DNA from: Hydrogenophaga sp.
GTDB lineage: Bacteria > Pseudomonadota > Gammaproteobacteria > Burkholderiales > Burkholderiaceae_C
Direction: 5' to 3'
Assembly (NCBI RefSeq): GCF_026125785.1
Contig: NZ_JAHCKL010000003.1
Location: 62,001 to 126,000, forward strand
Length of the DNA stretch: 64,000 bases
In this document: one piece after another, positions 33,779-43,504 of the stretch
Layout: each line of letters begins with the position of its first letter
How positions within the stretch are numbered: the stretch's first letter is position 1
The notes under the pieces: generated by a model
What the model was told of the DNA's origin: nothing
What the model saw: only the letters and a program-made list of their open reading frames with translations
Database searches by the model: none
Position numbers and translations under genes: made by a program

Positions 33779-33822
33779 GGTGCTTGTCTCCTTGGTTGGA
33801 TCGGTTTCGGGTGGCTGACTGA

Positions 33823-35682
33823 CTATGCCCCGTACATGGCGTCAATCTGGGGTGCGTACTTGGTCTGCACCAGCTTGCGCTTGAGCTTCATGGTGGGGGT
33901 GAGTTCCTCGTCTTCGGCGCTGAGCTGGGTGTCGAGCAGGAAGAACTTCTTGATCTGCTCCACGCGGGCGAACTTGGCATTCACTCGATCGATCTCGGCC
34001 TGGATCAGGGCCTGCACCTCGGGCGCGCGGGTGAGGCTGGCGTAGTTGGAGAAAGGCACGTCGTTGTCCTGCGCATACTTCTCCACGTTCTCCTGGTCGA
34101 TCATGATGATCACGGTGAGGTAGGGCCGCTTGTCGCCGATGACCACGGCGTCGGTGACGTAGGGGGAGAACTTGAGCTCGTTCTCCAGCTCACTGGGTGT
34201 GATGTTCTTGCCCCCTGCGGTGATGATGATGTCTTTCATGCGGTCGGTGATGCGGAAAAACCCTTCCTCATCGACCGTTCCCACATCGCCGGTGTGCAGC
34301 CAGCCATCGGGGTCGATGGTTTCGGCGGTCTTCTCCGGCAGGTTCAGGTAGCCCATGAACACATTGGGGCCTCGCACCAGGATCTCGCTGGTCTGCGGGT
34401 CCAGGCGCACCTCGTTGTAGGCGGCGGCCGGGCCGATGCTGCCGGGTTTGATGCGTTGGGCCGGAATGCCGGTGGAAGCCCCGCAGGTCTCCGTCATGCC
34501 CCACACCTCCAGCATGGGAACGCCCAGCGCGAGGTACCAGCGCACCAGGTCGGGTGAGATCGGCGCCGCGCCCGTGACCAGGAAGCGCGAGCGGTGGATG
34601 CCAATGAGCTTGCGCACGTTGTCCAGCACGAGCAGGCGTGCCAACCGGAAACGCAACTTCAGGCTGCCCGGCACGGTCTGCCCGGCCATCACACGGTCGG
34701 CCACCTGCTGGCCCACGCCGATCGCCCAGCCATAGGCGGCCTGCTGCAGCCGGCTGGCTTCCTTGAGCGCGATCATCACGCCCGAGTAGAACTTCTCCCA
34801 CACCCGGGGCACGGCGGTGAACACCGTGGGAGCGATCTCGCGCACGTTTTCCGGCACCGTCTCGGGGTTCTCCACGAAGTTGAGCCGGGCACCGGTGTAG
34901 AGCGAGAAATACTCACCGCCCATGCGCTCGGCGATGTGGCACAGGGGCAGGAAGCACATGCACTCGTCGCTGTCGTAGCGCGGCAGGATGGCGTTGTACC
35001 CGCGCACGGTGTAGACCAGACCGTGGTGGCTGTGCATGGCCCCTTTGGGCTTGCCGGTGGTGCCCGACGTATAGACCAGGATGGCCAGGTCGTCGGGCCT
35101 GACCGCGGCCACGCGCGCGGCCATTTCGTCCGGGTGCACGCGCAGGTGCTCACGCCCCAGTTCGCGCAGAGCCTGCAGGCTCATGACCTGCGGATCGTCC
35201 AGCTCGCGCAGGCCATCCATGTCGCTGACGACGATCTTGCGCAACAGGGGCAGGCGCTCGCGCACCTCCAGCGTCTTGTCCAGCTGTTCGTCGTCTTCCA
35301 CGAACAGCACCGTGGTGCGCGAGTCCTCGCAGAGGTACTGCACCTGCTCGGCGGCGTCGGTGGGGTAGATGCCATTGGACACGCCGCCGGCACACAGCAC
35401 CGCGAGGTCGCACAGCACCCAATCGATGGTGGTGTTGGAGAGGATGGAGGCGGTTTCCCGGGGCTGGAAGCCCAGCGCCATCAGCCCGTGCGCAATCTCG
35501 CGAACCGCTTCACCGGTCTGGTTCCAAGTCCAGCTCCGCCAGATGCCGAAATCCTTCTGCCTCAGCCACACCGTGTCGCCGCGCGCCTTCACGCCATTCC
35601 AGAACATGGCTGGAATGGTGTCGCCGTCCAGCACGATCCGTGTCTGCGGCTGAATGTGAGAGAGGTCCCAGAGGTAGGTCAT
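33823..35682 (-). CDS. AMP-dependent acyl-CoA synthetase (long-chain FACS type)
   Basis: 619 residues of the ANL superfamily. The P-loop is LVYTSGTTGKPKGAMHSHHG, the hinge region is GWLHTGDVGTVDEEGFFRIT, and the C-domain lysine loop is ITAGGKNITPSELENELKF. It activates a carboxylic acid to its acyl-CoA with ATP. Embedding between livF and livK genes implies that the importer and synthetase act on the same carboxylic acid: import then activation. Chain length is not deducible. The ATG at 35682 lies 72 bases after the livF stop. Confidence 0.92.
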   Translation of the reverse strand: MTYLWDLSHIQPQTRIVLDGDTIPAMFWNGVKARGDTVWLRQKDFGIWRSWTWNQTGEAVREIAHGLMALGFQPRETASILSNTTIDWVLCDLAVLCAGGVSNGIYPTDAAEQVQYLCEDSRTTVLFVEDDEQLDKTLEVRERLPLLRKIVVSDMDGLRELDDPQVMSLQALRELGREHLRVHPDEMAARVAAVRPDDLAILVYTSGTTGKPKGAMHSHHGLVYTVRGYNAILPRYDSDECMCFLPLCHIAERMGGEYFSLYTGARLNFVENPETVPENVREIAPTVFTAVPRVWEKFYSGVMIALKEASRLQQAAYGWAIGVGQQVADRVMAGQTVPGSLKLRFRLARLLVLDNVRKLIGIHRSRFLVTGAAPISPDLVRWYLALGVPMLEVWGMTETCGASTGIPAQRIKPGSIGPAAAYNEVRLDPQTSEILVRGPNVFMGYLNLPEKTAETIDPDGWLHTGDVGTVDEEGFFRITDRMKDIIITAGGKNITPSELENELKFSPYVTDAVVIGDKRPYLTVIIMIDQENVEKYAQDNDVPFSNYASLTRAPEVQALIQAEIDRVNAKFARVEQIKKFFLLDTQLSAEDEELTPTMKLKRKLVQTKYAPQIDAMYGA

Positions 35683-35754
35683 GGTGGGTGGGGGTTGAGC
35701 GTTGGGCGGTAGGTGGGGAAGACGCTCGACGCCGAACGCCGAACGTCCAACCTC

Positions 35755-36543
35755 TCATCTCCAGTTCTTCTTCTTTTTCCAGCGCCGGTCGGCGCGCACG
35801 CCGGCCTCCTTCATGCCCAGGTAGAACTCCTTGATGTCGTCCTTCTCGCGCAGGTGGGCGCAGGTGTCTTCCATCACGATGCGGCCGTTCTCCAGCACGT
35901 AGCCGTAGTCGGACGCGTTGAGGGCCATGTTGGCGTTCTGCTCGACCAGCAGAATGGTGGTGCCGCGATCGCGGTTGATGCGCACCACGATCTCGAAGAT
36001 CTCCTTGGTGAGCTTGGGTGAGAGGCCCAGGCTGGGCTCATCGAGCAGGATCAGGTCCGGGTCGGCCATGAGGGCGCGGCTGATGGCCAGCATCTGCTGC
36101 TGGCCACCCGAGAGCAGGCCGGCGTCCTGCAGTGCACGTTCCCGAAGAATGGGGAAATAGGCGTAGACGGACTCCATGTCGCGCGCCACGCCGTCGCGGT
36201 CCTTGCGGGTGTAGGCGCCCATGAGCAGGTTGTCGCGCACCGAGAGCAGCGGGAACACCTCGCGGCCTTCCGGCACATGCGAGAGGCCCTGCTGCACGAT
36301 GAAGGCGGGGTCGTGGGCGGTGATGTCCTCGCCCTTGAACTCGATGCTGCCTTTGCGCGGGTCGATGATGCCGCTGATGGTCTTGAGGATGGTGGTCTTG
36401 CCCGCGCCGTTGGAGCCCAGCACGGTGGCGATCTCGCCCCGGCGCACCTGCAGGCTGACGCCGCGTATGGCCTTGATCGGACCGTACGCGCTCTCCACGT
36501 TGGACAGCTTGAGCACGGGGGCGTCTGTGGTCGCGACCGTCAT
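35755..36543 (-). CDS. ABC transporter ATP-binding protein LivF-like
   Basis: 262 residues. Walker A GSNGAGKTT, signature LSGGQQQMLAISRAL, Walker B LILLDEPSLGLSP and the H-loop follow the LivF pattern. The basic C-terminal end (RADRRWKKKKNWR) extends about 15 residues beyond the usual family end. ATG 36543 overlaps the livG stop by 4 bases. Confidence 0.92.
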   Translation of the reverse strand: MTVATTDAPVLKLSNVESAYGPIKAIRGVSLQVRRGEIATVLGSNGAGKTTILKTISGIIDPRKGSIEFKGEDITAHDPAFIVQQGLSHVPEGREVFPLLSVRDNLLMGAYTRKDRDGVARDMESVYAYFPILRERALQDAGLLSGGQQQMLAISRALMADPDLILLDEPSLGLSPKLTKEIFEIVVRINRDRGTTILLVEQNANMALNASDYGYVLENGRIVMEDTCAHLREKDDIKEFYLGMKEAGVRADRRWKKKKNWR

Positions 36544-37370
36544 GCGTTCACCTTCCTGAGGGGCGTTTCGCGGCGCAGGCTGGAGACATCGTCCACGCTG
36601 CCCAGGTAGGCCTCGATCACACCCGGGTCGCTCTGCACCTCGGCCGGCGTGCCGGTGGCCAGTTCGCTGCCCATGCTCATGGCGAGCACACGGTCCGACA
36701 CCTTGGAGACCAGGCTCATGTCGTGTTCCACCATCAGCACCGTGATGCCCAGTTCGTCCTTGATGTCGCTGATCCAGAATGCCATGTCCTCGGTCTCTTC
36801 CACGTTCAAGCCGGAGGAGGGTTCGTCGAGCAGCAACAGCCGGGGCTCGGTACACAGGGCGCGCGCCAGCTCGACCACTTTGCGCACGCCGTACGGCAGG
36901 CCGGCCACCATGGATTCGCGGTGGTGCTGCAGGTCCAGCAGGTCGATGACGTGTTCCACCTTCTCGCGCGCCTCGATCTCGGCGGCCCGGGTGCGCCGCG
37001 TGAAAAGGATCTCGCTCCACAGACCGGTACGCCGGTGCGTGTGGCGTCCGATCAGCAGGTTTTGCAGCACGGTGGCGTGCTCGAAGAGTTCGATGTTCTG
37101 GAAGGTGCGCGCGATACCCAGGCCGGCGATGCGGTGCGGCGCCTGCTCGGTCAGCCGCAGGGTTCCGTCCGGGCCTTCGTAGTCGATGGTGCCGGTGGTC
37201 GGTGTGTAGATGCGGCTGATCAGGTTGAAGACCGTCGTCTTGCCCGCGCCGTTGGGGCCGATGAGGGTGAACACCTCGCCCTTCTTCACGTCGAAGCTCA
37301 CGTTGTTGACCGCCAGCACGCCGCCGAAGCGCACACTGAGGTTCCGGGCCGACAGGAGAACCTGGTTCAT
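36540..37370 (-). CDS. ABC transporter ATP-binding protein LivG-like
   Basis: 276 residues. Walker A GPNGAGKTT, the LivG-specific ARTFQNIELFEHATVLQNLL stretch, signature LPYGVRKVVELARAL and Walker B LLLLDEPSSGLN are clear. It pairs with LivF as the second ATPase. ATGA overlaps with both livM and livF indicate tight coupling. Confidence 0.92.
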   Translation of the reverse strand: MNQVLLSARNLSVRFGGVLAVNNVSFDVKKGEVFTLIGPNGAGKTTVFNLISRIYTPTTGTIDYEGPDGTLRLTEQAPHRIAGLGIARTFQNIELFEHATVLQNLLIGRHTHRRTGLWSEILFTRRTRAAEIEAREKVEHVIDLLDLQHHRESMVAGLPYGVRKVVELARALCTEPRLLLLDEPSSGLNVEETEDMAFWISDIKDELGITVLMVEHDMSLVSKVSDRVLAMSMGSELATGTPAEVQSDPGVIEAYLGSVDDVSSLRRETPLRKVNA

Positions 37371-38443
37371 TTCAGCCGATCCGATTTCTGGAAGGATTTC
37401 TGCCGCTTGAACATGCCCTTGCGGTAGAACGGAAAAAGTTGGAACCAGGTGCGGACCTTGAGCCAGCGTCCGTACAGGCCCATGGGCTCGAACAGCACGA
37501 AGGCAATGAGCACCGCCCCATACACCGCGCCCTGCAGGCCGGCGGCCTGGCCGATGGCGGCGGGCAGGAAGTCCTTGCCCAGCGCGATGAGCTGCGGCAT
37601 CACGATGAGGAAGATGGCGCCGAGGAAGGCGCCGTGGATGGACCCCAGCCCGCCAATGACCACCATCAGCAGCAGGTCGATGGACTGGATGATGCTGAAC
37701 TGCTCGGGCGAGAGGAACTGGATCTTGTGCGCGTACAGCGCGCCGCCGATGCCCGCCAGCGCCGCGGACAGCGCGAACGACAGCGTCTTGTAGCGTGCGA
37801 GATGGATGCCCATGCTCTGCGCCGAGATCTCCGAATCGCGGATGGCGACGAAGGCGCGGCCGGTGGGGCTGCGCATGAGGTTGACGATGGCCAGCGTGGC
37901 CAGCACAGTGACGGTCAGGCACAGGAAGTAGAACTCGTTGGTCGAGTCCAGCTCCCAGCCGAACAGGGCGGGGTAGCTCACCATCAGCCCCGCGTTGCCG
38001 CCGGTGAGGTGCTCCCAGCGCGCGATGACCTCTTCGACGATGAAGCCGAAGGCCAGTGTGGCCATGCCGAGGTAGATGCCCTTGACGCGCAGCGCCGGCA
38101 GGCCGACCACCATGCCCACCGCCGCCGAGAGCAGGCCCGCGCAGGCCAGCGCCAGGGGGAAAGGCACGCCGGCATTGACCATGATGGCCTGTGTATAGGC
38201 CCCCACGCCCAGGAAGGCGGCATGGCCCAGCGAGAACAGCCCGGTGAAGCCGGCCAGCAGCATCAGCCCAAGGCCGACGATGGCGTAGATCAGCACGAAG
38301 GTGAGCTGCGCGAGCCAGTACTCCGCAACGATCCAGGGCGCGACCAGCAGAAACAGGCAGAGCAGGCCGTACCAGAAGACATGACCGCCGTGCTTGGCCA
38401 GCCGGATGTCCTGGTCGTAGTCGGTCTTGAACAGGAATCTCAT
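37367..38443 (-). CDS. ABC transporter permease LivM-like
   Basis: 358 residues, about nine to ten membrane helices. The family motifs TGLFSLGHAAFLGVGAYTQA, GIYLGMATLAFGFIVEEVIA and GRAFVAIRDSEISAQSMGIH are conserved. It forms the channel with LivH. ATG 38443 is 73 bases after the livH stop; the 3' end overlaps livG by 4 bases. Confidence 0.92.
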   Translation of the reverse strand: MRFLFKTDYDQDIRLAKHGGHVFWYGLLCLFLLVAPWIVAEYWLAQLTFVLIYAIVGLGLMLLAGFTGLFSLGHAAFLGVGAYTQAIMVNAGVPFPLALACAGLLSAAVGMVVGLPALRVKGIYLGMATLAFGFIVEEVIARWEHLTGGNAGLMVSYPALFGWELDSTNEFYFLCLTVTVLATLAIVNLMRSPTGRAFVAIRDSEISAQSMGIHLARYKTLSFALSAALAGIGGALYAHKIQFLSPEQFSIIQSIDLLLMVVIGGLGSIHGAFLGAIFLIVMPQLIALGKDFLPAAIGQAAGLQGAVYGAVLIAFVLFEPMGLYGRWLKVRTWFQLFPFYRKGMFKRQKSFQKSDRLK

Positions 38444-38516
38444 GCCAGAAATCCTCTTCCCGCAGTGCCTTCGGCGCCCGGCGCGGCCGGCCGGTTCTGG
38501 CAGCGTGGTGGGCGCG

Positions 38517-39392
38517 TCATACTTTTTTCCTCAGCGTCTCGCCGAAGAGGCCGTTGGGCTTGAGCACCAGCATGAGCAGCACCACCACATAGGGCGCTAC
38601 ATCCTTGAAGCCCTCGGGCAGGTAGAACCCGGAGAGCGCCTCGACGATGCCGATAATCAGGCCGCCCACGATGGCGCCGGGCAGGCTGCCGAAGCCTCCC
38701 ACCACGGCGGCCGGGAAGGCCTTGAGGCCGATGAAGCCCATGTTGGCGTGCACGAAGGTGATGGGCGCGAGCAGCAGGCCGGCCACGGCGGCCACGCCCG
38801 CCGCCAGGCCCCACACCAGGCCGTTGAGTCGCTTGACCGGGATGCCCATGTAGTAGGCCGCGAGCTGGTTCTGCGACGCGGCCTGCATGGCGATGCCGAG
38901 CTTGCTGTAGCGGAACATCGCGAACAACAGGCCGCAGAGCAGGGCGGTGGAGCCGATCACCACCACCTGTTCGGCCGACACCACCAGTTCACCCAGGCGC
39001 AGCACCTCGTTGGCGTAGGGCACAGGCAGGGTGTGCGTGTCGGTGCCTATGTCAGGGATCATGGTGATCAGGCCGCGCAGCAGATAACCCACGCCGATGG
39101 TGAGCATGACGATGGAGAACGCAGGCTGGCCCAGGATGGGGCGGATGACCACGCGTTCGATGGCCACGCCGAACAGGCCCATGGCCACGATGGCCGCCGG
39201 CACCGAGAGCCAGAACGGAAAGCCCAGCATGGTCATGGCCGCCAGCCCGAAGAACGCGCCCACCATCATCAGGTCGCCCTGGGCGAAGCTCACCGTCTCC
39301 GTGGCCTTGTAGATCAGCACGAAACCCAGGGCAATGAGGCCGTAGATGCAGCCCTGGGCCACGCCGCTGATCAGCAGCTGCAGCAGTTGCAC
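38517..39392 (-). CDS. ABC transporter permease LivH-like, first gene of operon
   Basis: 291 residues with about eight membrane helices. GCIYGLIALGFVLIYKATET and VSFAQGDLMMVGAFFGLAAM near the start are the LivH signature. Start codon is GTG 39392, with AGGAG six to seven bases upstream. The operon promoter should lie in the 213-base gap up to the divergent AtuA-like gene, which also holds GGGG-N4-CCCC (39481-39492), a possible operator. Confidence 0.92.
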   Translation of the reverse strand: MQLLQLLISGVAQGCIYGLIALGFVLIYKATETVSFAQGDLMMVGAFFGLAAMTMLGFPFWLSVPAAIVAMGLFGVAIERVVIRPILGQPAFSIVMLTIGVGYLLRGLITMIPDIGTDTHTLPVPYANEVLRLGELVVSAEQVVVIGSTALLCGLLFAMFRYSKLGIAMQAASQNQLAAYYMGIPVKRLNGLVWGLAAGVAAVAGLLLAPITFVHANMGFIGLKAFPAAVVGGFGSLPGAIVGGLIIGIVEALSGFYLPEGFKDVAPYVVVLLMLVLKPNGLFGETLRKKV

Positions 39393-39605
39393 ACGTGTCT
39401 CCTAATATTCTTGTCGTGGCCGTAGCGGCGTGGCCAGACGCTGAGCCAAGTTATAGCTGTCCTCCCCGGGACTGGCGCTAGGGGTTGTCCCCCATCCTGA
39501 GTCGCTCACGTGATATGAAGATGAAACATCCCCTGCGCGCCGCGCGGCGGAGGGCACTTCTTCGTACGCAGCCGGCCGACCTTCGGTGCGGCAGAGACCA
39601 TTGAC

Positions 39606-41012
39606 ATGAAATCCATACGAATCGGCGCGGGCCTGGGCTTCTATGGCGACAACTGGGAACCCGTGGTGGCGAGCATCGAGCGCGGCGGCGTGCAGTTCAT
39701 CGCCAGTGACCACCTGGCCGAACTCACCCTGGCCATCCTGCAGAAAGACCGGCAGCGCGATCCCGCGCTGGGTTATGCGCGCGACGTGGTGCCCATGCTG
39801 CTGCGGCTTTGGCCGCTGATGCGCGAGCGTGGCGTGCGCTTTGTCTGCAACGCGGGGGGGCTGAACCCCGGCGGGGCGGCGCAGGCCGTGCTGGCTGCCT
39901 TCGCGTCCCGTGGCTGGACAGCGCGCATCGCCGTGGTCAGCGGCGACGACGTGCTGCCGCGTCTGCTGGGCACCGCTGAGGCCGACACGCCGGACTTCGC
40001 ACACCTGTTCACGGGTGAGCCGCTCGCGCGCGTGCGCGAGCGGCTCGTGTTCGGCAACGCCTACCTCGGGGCGCAGCCCATCGTGGACGCGCTCGATGCC
40101 GGCGCCGACATCGTGATCACCGGCCGCGTGGCGGACGCCGCGCTGTTCCTCGGGCCGCTGGTGCATGGTCTGGGCTGGACGCTGCGGGGCGCTCGCGACG
40201 CGCAGGCGCTGGACCGCCTGGCCCAGGGGCTCACCGTGGGCCATCTGCTGGAGTGCTCCGGCCAGGGCAGTGGCGGCAACTTCGGCAGCCAGGGTGCCTG
40301 GCGGCAGATCCCCGACCTCGCGCACATCGGCTATCCCATCGCCGAGGTCTGGGAGGACGGCAGTGCGCTCCTCACCAAGGCGCCGGGCACCGGGGGGCGC
40401 GTGAACTTCGACACCGTGCGCCAGCAACTGCTCTACGAGGTGCACGACCCGCATGCTTACCACTCGCCGGATGTGGTGCTGGACATGGGCGCCATCAGTT
40501 TGATCGACGAGGGGGGCGACCGCGTGCGGCTCACCGGTGCGCGTGGCGCGGCACCGAGCGACATGCTCAAGGTGGTGGCCGGCTTCAGCGATGGCTTCAA
40601 GGCCGAGGTCACCTGGGGTTTCTCATGGCCCGATGCCTGGGACAAGGCGCAGGCCGCGCAGGCCACCATCCGCACCCTGTTGAAAGAGCGGCGCATTCCG
40701 CACGAAGAGCTGTACGTGGAGTACCCGGGGTTGAACTCCGCGCACGGGGCCCTCGCCCCCATGCCGGCGGCCGACGCGCTCAACCAGGCCAATGAGATCT
40801 GGACGCGGCTGGTGCTGCGCACCGCCGAGAAGTCCGCCGCCGACGGCTTTGGGCGCCTGTTCCCCTGGATGGGGCTGAGCGGGCCGGCCTACACCTGCGG
40901 CTTCACCGGACTGCACAACACCAGCGAACTGCTGGGCATCTGGCCCACGCTGATACCCCGCGCGCTGGTCGAGCCCGCTGTGACGGTGACTTGGGCGGGA
41001 GAGCCAGCATGA
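39606..41012 (+). CDS. AtuA-family protein (DUF1446, acyclic terpene utilisation)
   Basis: 468 residues. The start IRIGAGLGFYGDNWEPVVAS and later IVITGRVADAALFLGPLVHG, GHLLECSGQGSGGNFGSQGA and YPIAEVWEDGSALLTKAPGT define the DUF1446/AtuA family. AtuA is required for growth of Pseudomonas on acyclic terpenes, but its reaction is unknown. ATGA overlap with the small ferredoxin-fold gene next to it, which in other bacteria is fused to AtuA's C-terminus. It is divergent from the liv/synthetase operon, so both may respond to the same substrate. Confidence 0.85.
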   Translation: MKSIRIGAGLGFYGDNWEPVVASIERGGVQFIASDHLAELTLAILQKDRQRDPALGYARDVVPMLLRLWPLMRERGVRFVCNAGGLNPGGAAQAVLAAFASRGWTARIAVVSGDDVLPRLLGTAEADTPDFAHLFTGEPLARVRERLVFGNAYLGAQPIVDALDAGADIVITGRVADAALFLGPLVHGLGWTLRGARDAQALDRLAQGLTVGHLLECSGQGSGGNFGSQGAWRQIPDLAHIGYPIAEVWEDGSALLTKAPGTGGRVNFDTVRQQLLYEVHDPHAYHSPDVVLDMGAISLIDEGGDRVRLTGARGAAPSDMLKVVAGFSDGFKAEVTWGFSWPDAWDKAQAAQATIRTLLKERRIPHEELYVEYPGLNSAHGALAPMPAADALNQANEIWTRLVLRTAEKSAADGFGRLFPWMGLSGPAYTCGFTGLHNTSELLGIWPTLIPRALVEPAVTVTWAGEPA

Positions 41013-41383
41013 GCCCGCTTCTTCGCGTACCGCTGGTGCGTCTGGCGCACGCGCGCAGCGGCGACAAGGCCGACTGGGTCGACTTCGGGCTCTTTGCCTG
41101 GAACGAGGCCGGTTACCGCGTGCTGGCGCGCGAGGTCACGGTGGCCCGCGTGCAAGCGCATTTCGCGCCCTGGTTGCCCGGCCAGGTGGACAGGTGGCCG
41201 CTGCCGAACATCCTGGCCATCAAGCTGGTGCTGCGCGGCGCGCTGCAGGGCGGTGGCGCGCGCAACCTGCGGCTGGACAACCTGGGCAAGGCCATGGCTG
41301 GGGCCCTGCTGCGCATGGAGGTCGAGGTGACGCAGGCCGAACTCGACGAGGTGCTGAACAACCCGCGCATGGGAGTGTGGTGA
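41009..41383 (+). CDS. AtuA C-terminal ferredoxin-fold-like domain protein
   Basis: 124 residues. LVRLAHARSGDKADWVDFGL is the typical motif of the small domain (RSGDKG-type) found after DUF1446 proteins, either fused or as a separate protein as here. Function unknown; probably forms a complex with the AtuA-like protein. Start ATG 41009 (ATGA overlap); the stop overlaps the crotonase-family start by one base (TGATG). Confidence 0.82.
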   Translation: MSPLLRVPLVRLAHARSGDKADWVDFGLFAWNEAGYRVLAREVTVARVQAHFAPWLPGQVDRWPLPNILAIKLVLRGALQGGGARNLRLDNLGKAMAGALLRMEVEVTQAELDEVLNNPRMGVW

Positions 41384-42177
41384 TGACGGATGCGGTGACG
41401 ACGGACAGGCTGGGTGAGATCTGGGTGGTCACGCTGGACCGCCCCGAGGTGCGCAATGCGGTGGACAGCCCGACCGCCCGCGCGCTGTACGACACCTTCC
41501 TGGCGTTCGAAGACGACGCCCAGGCCCGCGTGGCGGTGTTCCACGGCGCACACGGCCACTTCTGCGCCGGCTGGGACCTGCAGTTCGGCGCGCGGCTGGC
41601 GGCCGGGGGCGACACCGGCGGGCTGGACCTGGATTTCGCCGCAGACGACGCGCGCGCCTTGGGGCCCATGGGACCCTCGCGCCTGCAACTGACCAAACCC
41701 GTGGTGGCTGCGGTGAGCGGTGCGGCGGTGGCCGGGGGCATGGAGCTGGCACTGTGGTGCGACATGCGGGTGGTCGAGGAGGACGCCTACTTCGGCGTCT
41801 ACTGCCGCCGCTTCGGCGTGCCGCTGATCGACGGGGGAACCGTGCGCCTGCCGCGCCTGATCGGCATGGGCCACGCGATGGACCTCATCCTGACCGGCCG
41901 CAAGGTGGAGGCGGCCGAGGCCTTGCAGATGGGCCTGGCCAACCGCGTGGTGCCGAGCGGACAGGCGCGCGATGCCGCGATCGCGCTGGCGCGGCAGCTT
42001 GCCGCTTTTCCACAGGCCACGATGCGCGCCGACCGAGAGAGCGCCCTGCGCCAATGGGACCTGCCGCTGGGCGAGGCGCTGCGCCAGGAGTGGGCGCGGG
42101 GGCGAGAGCGCATACCCGATGCGCTGGAGGGGGCTCGGCGTTTCTCGGCGGGGGAAGGACGCCATGGGCGGTTTTGA
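41383..42177 (+). CDS. enoyl-CoA hydratase/isomerase family protein
   Basis: 264 residues, crotonase fold. GAHGHFCAGWDLQFGARLAA supplies the first oxyanion-hole segment, VSGAAVAGGMELALWCDMRV the second. VYCRRFGVPLIDGGTVRLPR places it in the group of crotonase proteins with an aspartate in the active-site region, a frequent partner of AtuA-like genes. It is the third gene of the trio. It is not close to the hydratase at 24564. Confidence 0.87.
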   Translation: MTDAVTTDRLGEIWVVTLDRPEVRNAVDSPTARALYDTFLAFEDDAQARVAVFHGAHGHFCAGWDLQFGARLAAGGDTGGLDLDFAADDARALGPMGPSRLQLTKPVVAAVSGAAVAGGMELALWCDMRVVEEDAYFGVYCRRFGVPLIDGGTVRLPRLIGMGHAMDLILTGRKVEAAEALQMGLANRVVPSGQARDAAIALARQLAAFPQATMRADRESALRQWDLPLGEALRQEWARGRERIPDALEGARRFSAGEGRHGRF

Positions 42178-42252
42178 GGTCTTCCGGTTCTTCTCTGGCA
42201 GGGGGCCAACGGCCCATGAAAACCACCCCACCGACCTTCCTATGATCACCCC

Positions 42253-43002
42253 ATGACCCAGGAAGGCCCCCATTCCCCACCTCCCGCCGAGGTGCTGGTC
42301 CTGCAGCACACCCTCGAAGATCCACCCGGCTACCTTGGCCGGTGGCTGGACGCCCGGGGCATCCCCTGGCAGGTGCGCTGCGCCGAAGCCGGGGAGGCCT
42401 ATCCGGCCAGTGTGCGTGGCTACCGCGCGCTGGCGGTGCTGGGCGGCGAGTGGAGCGCGAACGACGACCGGCCCTCGCTGCGCCAGGCCGAGTCGCTGAT
42501 CCGGGAGGCGGACGCGCTGGGGGTGCCGGTGATCGGGCATTGCCTGGGCGGGCAACTGATGGCGCGCGCCTGGGGCGGCCGGGTGGCACGCCTGCCCCAG
42601 CCCGAGGTGGGCTGGCTGCCCATGCGTCGCCGCGACAGTGCCATGGCGCGGCATTGGCTGGGAGAGGACGCGCAGGCCACGGTCTACCAATGGCACTACG
42701 ACAGCTTTGTCACGCTGCCGCCGGGGGCGCAACTGCTGGCTTCGTCGGCGGCGTGTGCGCACCAGGCCTTTGCCATCGGTCCTCACCTGGCCATGCAGTT
42801 CCACATCGAGATCACGCCGGACAAGATCAACGAGTGGCTGGCCCATCCCGGTGCGGTCTACCCCGACGCCGTGGGGCGGTACCCGGACAGTGTGCAGGAT
42901 CCGGCGCGCATGAGGGCTGCCACGCGGCACCACCAGGCGGGGAGCGAAGCGCTGGCGGACCACATCTACCAGGCCTGGCGCGAACGCTGGGCGCCGGCCT
43001 GA
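42253..43002 (+). CDS. class I glutamine amidotransferase-like protein
   Basis: 249 residues. The triad Cys97 (VIGHCLGGQLMA), His184 and Glu186 (MQFHIEITPDK) is complete, as in the GuaA-like stand-alone glutaminase domain family (COG0518). No synthetase domain is attached. Such proteins may act on gamma-glutamyl compounds or as unknown amidases. Start at ATG 42253; 75 bases after the crotonase gene, probably a separate unit. Confidence 0.82.
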   Translation: MTQEGPHSPPPAEVLVLQHTLEDPPGYLGRWLDARGIPWQVRCAEAGEAYPASVRGYRALAVLGGEWSANDDRPSLRQAESLIREADALGVPVIGHCLGGQLMARAWGGRVARLPQPEVGWLPMRRRDSAMARHWLGEDAQATVYQWHYDSFVTLPPGAQLLASSAACAHQAFAIGPHLAMQFHIEITPDKINEWLAHPGAVYPDAVGRYPDSVQDPARMRAATRHHQAGSEALADHIYQAWRERWAPA

Positions 43003-43014
43003 TGCACCGGACGG

Positions 43015-43464
43015 TCAGCCTTTCATCGCAGCCGAGAGGTGTTCCAGGCCATCGCGCGGAATCGGCCGCGGCCGGCCCTCCAGGTCGATCGCCACATAGG
43101 TCAGACTGGCTTCGGTGACCTTGACGTACTGGCCCTGGGTCAGGAAGCGTTCGGCGAACACCTCCACCATCACCGTGATGGAGGTGCGGCCCACGCGCGT
43201 GACGTGGGCGAAGAAGCTGAGGATGTCGCCCACGCGCACCGGTTGCTTGAAGATGAACTGGTTCACCGCCACCGTGGCCATGCGGCCGCGCACGTAGCGC
43301 GCGGGCAGTACCGCGCCGGCCAGGTCGACCTGCGCCATCACCCAGCCGCCGAAGATGTCGCCATTGGCGTTGCAGTCGGCGGGCATGGGAATGACCTTGA
43401 GCACCAGTTCCCGGTGGTCGTCGGGCAGGGTGGAAAACGCGTTCGAACTTGAATCGTTGGACAT
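43015..43464 (-). CDS. acyl-CoA thioesterase (YciA-like hotdog)
   Basis: 149 residues. PMPADCNANGDIFGGWVMAQ is the catalytic region of YciA/BACH thioesterases (Asn and Asp in NANGDIFGG), followed by VNQFIFKQPVRVGDILSFFA and VTRVGRTSITVMVEVFAERF. It hydrolyses acyl-CoA esters in the cytoplasm. ATG 43464 is preferred; the in-frame upstream extension would overlap the divergent exporter gene. The 40-base space to ATG 43505 must hold both promoters or one bidirectional promoter. Confidence 0.88.
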   Translation of the reverse strand: MSNDSSSNAFSTLPDDHRELVLKVIPMPADCNANGDIFGGWVMAQVDLAGAVLPARYVRGRMATVAVNQFIFKQPVRVGDILSFFAHVTRVGRTSITVMVEVFAERFLTQGQYVKVTEASLTYVAIDLEGRPRPIPRDGLEHLSAAMKG

Positions 43465-43504
43465 GGGCACAATCTTGAGGCCTGTACTGCCCCCATTGTC
43501 CTGC

